The notes beneath the pieces were generated by a model. It was not told where the DNA came from. It did not search any database and saw only the letters and a program-made list of their open reading frames with translations. Of a stretch of DNA of 6,884 nucleotides, positions 5,780 to 6,884 are shown piece after piece. Position numbers and translations under genes: made by a program. The stretch's first letter is position 1; the number at the start of each line of letters is the position of its first letter. This DNA is from Acidobacteriaceae bacterium (GTDB lineage Bacteria; Acidobacteriota; Terriglobia; Terriglobales; Acidobacteriaceae): the NCBI GenBank assembly GCA_003164255.1, contig PLST01000469.1:5532-12415 (forward strand), written 5' to 3'.

Positions 5780-5797
5780 CGGTTTGAGCGGAAACCG
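5780..5797. promoter_or_regulatory. Inverted repeat CGGTTT-n6-AAACCG in the divergent promoter region
   Basis: Perfect 6-bp arms (5780-5785 and 5792-5797) flank a 6-base centre. The right-hand arms of a minus-strand promoter with the TATAAT at 5755-5760 would place its -35 region at about 5777-5784, overlapping the left arm. It also lies about 80 bp upstream of the metallopeptidase start. This fits an operator for one or both divergent units. No regulator gene is visible in the window. Confidence 0.4.
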
Positions 5798-5863
5798 GGA
5801 AGAACTTGTGTTTTTGAACAGGGAATGCTGGTAAAACTGGCTCTAGAGTGGGATGACGGGTAA

Positions 5864-5869
5864 AGGGAG
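5864..5869 (+). promoter_or_regulatory. Ribosome binding site that sets the TTG start of the metallopeptidase
   Basis: AGGGAG lies five bases before TTG at 5875, a near-ideal Shine-Dalgarno and spacing. It decides the start: the next ATG in frame (6052) would remove the signal peptide, and the GTG at 5893 has only GAGG at three bases. A TGA in the same frame at 5854-5856 rules out starts further upstream. Confidence 0.7.
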
Positions 5870-5874
5870 ACGAT

Positions 5875-6884
5875 TTGGACGAGCTGAGGGCAGTGCGGCG
5901 TGCGGCGAGGGGAGCCAAACCCCGTTGGCTCAATCACAGACGGGGAGTTGTGGCCGCGATCTGCCTGGCGGCGGCGACGGCCGTAGCACAGCAGGCCGTT
6001 CCGGTAGTCCTTGAAACCGTTTCTCCGAGCCCGGAGACGAGTTTTGCCAGCATGAGCGCGAAGCAGGATAACGGGAAGTCGTCGACCCACATCACTCCGG
6101 AACAGGCAAAGCAGCTTTTTTCGCTGGTGGACGAGCTGATCAAGTTCTCGTCAGATGAGACGGGACTGCCGATCAAGAGCACGGTGAAGCGGCAGATGAC
6201 GACGCGCGCGGCGGTGCAGAGCTACCTGGAAGAGAAGTTCAATGACGACCAGGACGCCAAGCGGCTGCAACGGGACGAGATTGTTTTGAAGAAATTTGGC
6301 CTGCTGGACCGCGACTTTCAGTTGAAGCCGTTTCTTCTGGCGCTGCTGAAGGAACAGATCGAGGCTTACTACGACTCGAAAACCAAGACGGTGAACATGC
6401 TGGACTGGGTTGACGTGGAGGAGCAGAAGCCGGTGCTGGCGCACGAACTGACCCATGCGCTGCAGGACCAGCACGCGGACCTGGAGAAGTGGGACGACCA
6501 GACGCCCGACGACGTTTCAACCGACTCGGCGAGCGACAACGACCACCTGGCAAGAGATGAGATGGATACGGCGCGCGACGCCGTCGCCGAGGGGCAGGCC
6601 ACGGCGGTGATGATGGACTACATCCTGAAGCCGGCGGGCAAGAGCCTGGTGAAAGATCCCGAAGTGATGGACATTGTGAAGGGGCAGATGAACGGTGCGG
6701 ACAATTCGCCGGTGATGGCGCGCGCTCCGCTGCTGCTTTCGGAGTCGATGCTTTTTCCTTACCGCGAAGGACTGAGCTTTGAGCAGGACATATGGATGGA
6801 TCAGGGAAAAGCCGAAGCCTTCTCAGGAGCGCTTGACCATCCGCCGACGTCGACGTGGGAGATCATCAATCCGCGCGAATACGA
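5875..6884 (+). CDS. Exported HExxH zinc metallopeptidase-like protein (gluzincin type), 3'-partial
   Basis: The frame runs 336 codons to the right edge without a stop. From the TTG start there is a basic N-region (many Arg, ending HRR at 21-23), a hydrophobic stretch GVVAAICLAAATAVA (24-38) and an AVA/QQ signal-peptidase site, so the protein is probably periplasmic or secreted. RR before the hydrophobic core is a weak hint of Tat export; the residue before Cys30 does not fit a lipobox. The mature part has AHELTHALQDQH with His190, Glu191 and His194 as zinc ligands and catalytic Glu. After an Asp-rich stretch comes AEGQAT, whose Glu239 is a good third zinc ligand, 45 residues after the HExxH, as in gluzincins. 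Near the right edge PPTSTWEI (323-330) and NPREY resemble the PP.ST..I..P..Y ending I associate with uncharacterised bacterial HELTHALQDQH proteins. Substrate is unknown. It is divergent from ygfZ, and no strong promoter is evident. Confidence 0.82.
   Translation, partial: MDELRAVRRAARGAKPRWLNHRRGVVAAICLAAATAVAQQAVPVVLETVSPSPETSFASMSAKQDNGKSSTHITPEQAKQLFSLVDELIKFSSDETGLPIKSTVKRQMTTRAAVQSYLEEKFNDDQDAKRLQRDEIVLKKFGLLDRDFQLKPFLLALLKEQIEAYYDSKTKTVNMLDWVDVEEQKPVLAHELTHALQDQHADLEKWDDQTPDDVSTDSASDNDHLARDEMDTARDAVAEGQATAVMMDYILKPAGKSLVKDPEVMDIVKGQMNGADNSPVMARAPLLLSESMLFPYREGLSFEQDIWMDQGKAEAFSGALDHPPTSTWEIINPREY

Noticed and set aside
5806..5837. TTGTGT and TTGAAC with TAAAAC as a plus-strand promoter for the metallopeptidase
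   Set aside because: The spacings (20 and 12 bp) are outside the usual range and the -10 match is poor.
6052..6054. ATG at 6052 as the start of the metallopeptidase
   Set aside because: It lacks a Shine-Dalgarno and would discard a convincing signal peptide; TTG at 5875 has AGGGAG five bases upstream.
5686..6602. Several minus-strand open frames opposite the metallopeptidase
   Set aside because: They are antisense to a frame with a signal peptide and a HELTH motif, and their translations are biased (Gln/Arg/Leu- or Ser-rich) without domains.

Overview
The window looks like ordinary chromosomal DNA from a high-GC bacterium, most likely an acidobacterium (class Terriglobia). This is an inference. 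It rests on the fused dehydroquinase/shikimate dehydrogenase, the DUF1844 protein with a long Pro/Ala/Glu-rich region, the set ygfZ, DUF1844, PhnP-like hydrolase and ribF, and a secreted HELTH metallopeptidase. No similarity search was possible.

Layout, left to right. Bases 1-1332 (+) hold a bifunctional AroD-AroE shikimate-pathway enzyme that enters from beyond the left edge. Bases 1333-1431 are a convergent spacer with a degenerate 7-bp tandem repeat and a small palindrome. Bases 1432-5689 are a run of five minus-strand genes, transcribed right to left: ygfZ, a DUF1844 gene, a PhnP-like metallo-beta-lactamase-fold hydrolase, ribF and a VOC/glyoxalase-fold protein. Bases 5690-5874 are a divergent spacer with a TATAAT box for the minus-strand run, a 10-bp-spaced direct repeat and an inverted repeat. 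From 5875 (+) to the right edge runs the start of an exported HExxH metallopeptidase. It has a TTG start with a good ribosome binding site and a signal peptide, and it leaves the window without a stop.

The minus-strand genes are probably one operon. They are co-oriented, the hydrolase and ribF overlap in ATGA, and the other spacers are 22 to 93 bp. A loose cofactor theme is possible: RibF makes FMN and FAD, and YgfZ is a folate-binding protein that supports iron-sulfur enzymes. The DUF1844, hydrolase and VOC genes have no assigned substrate.

Most genes are recognisable housekeeping or conserved families, and I see no CRISPR array, transposon, phage or toxin module. The less expected signals are in the non-coding spacers: two heptanucleotide repeats with near-identical units, one forming the leader of the hydrolase gene; a perfect hairpin directly before the VOC start codon; and repeats clustered in the divergent promoter region.
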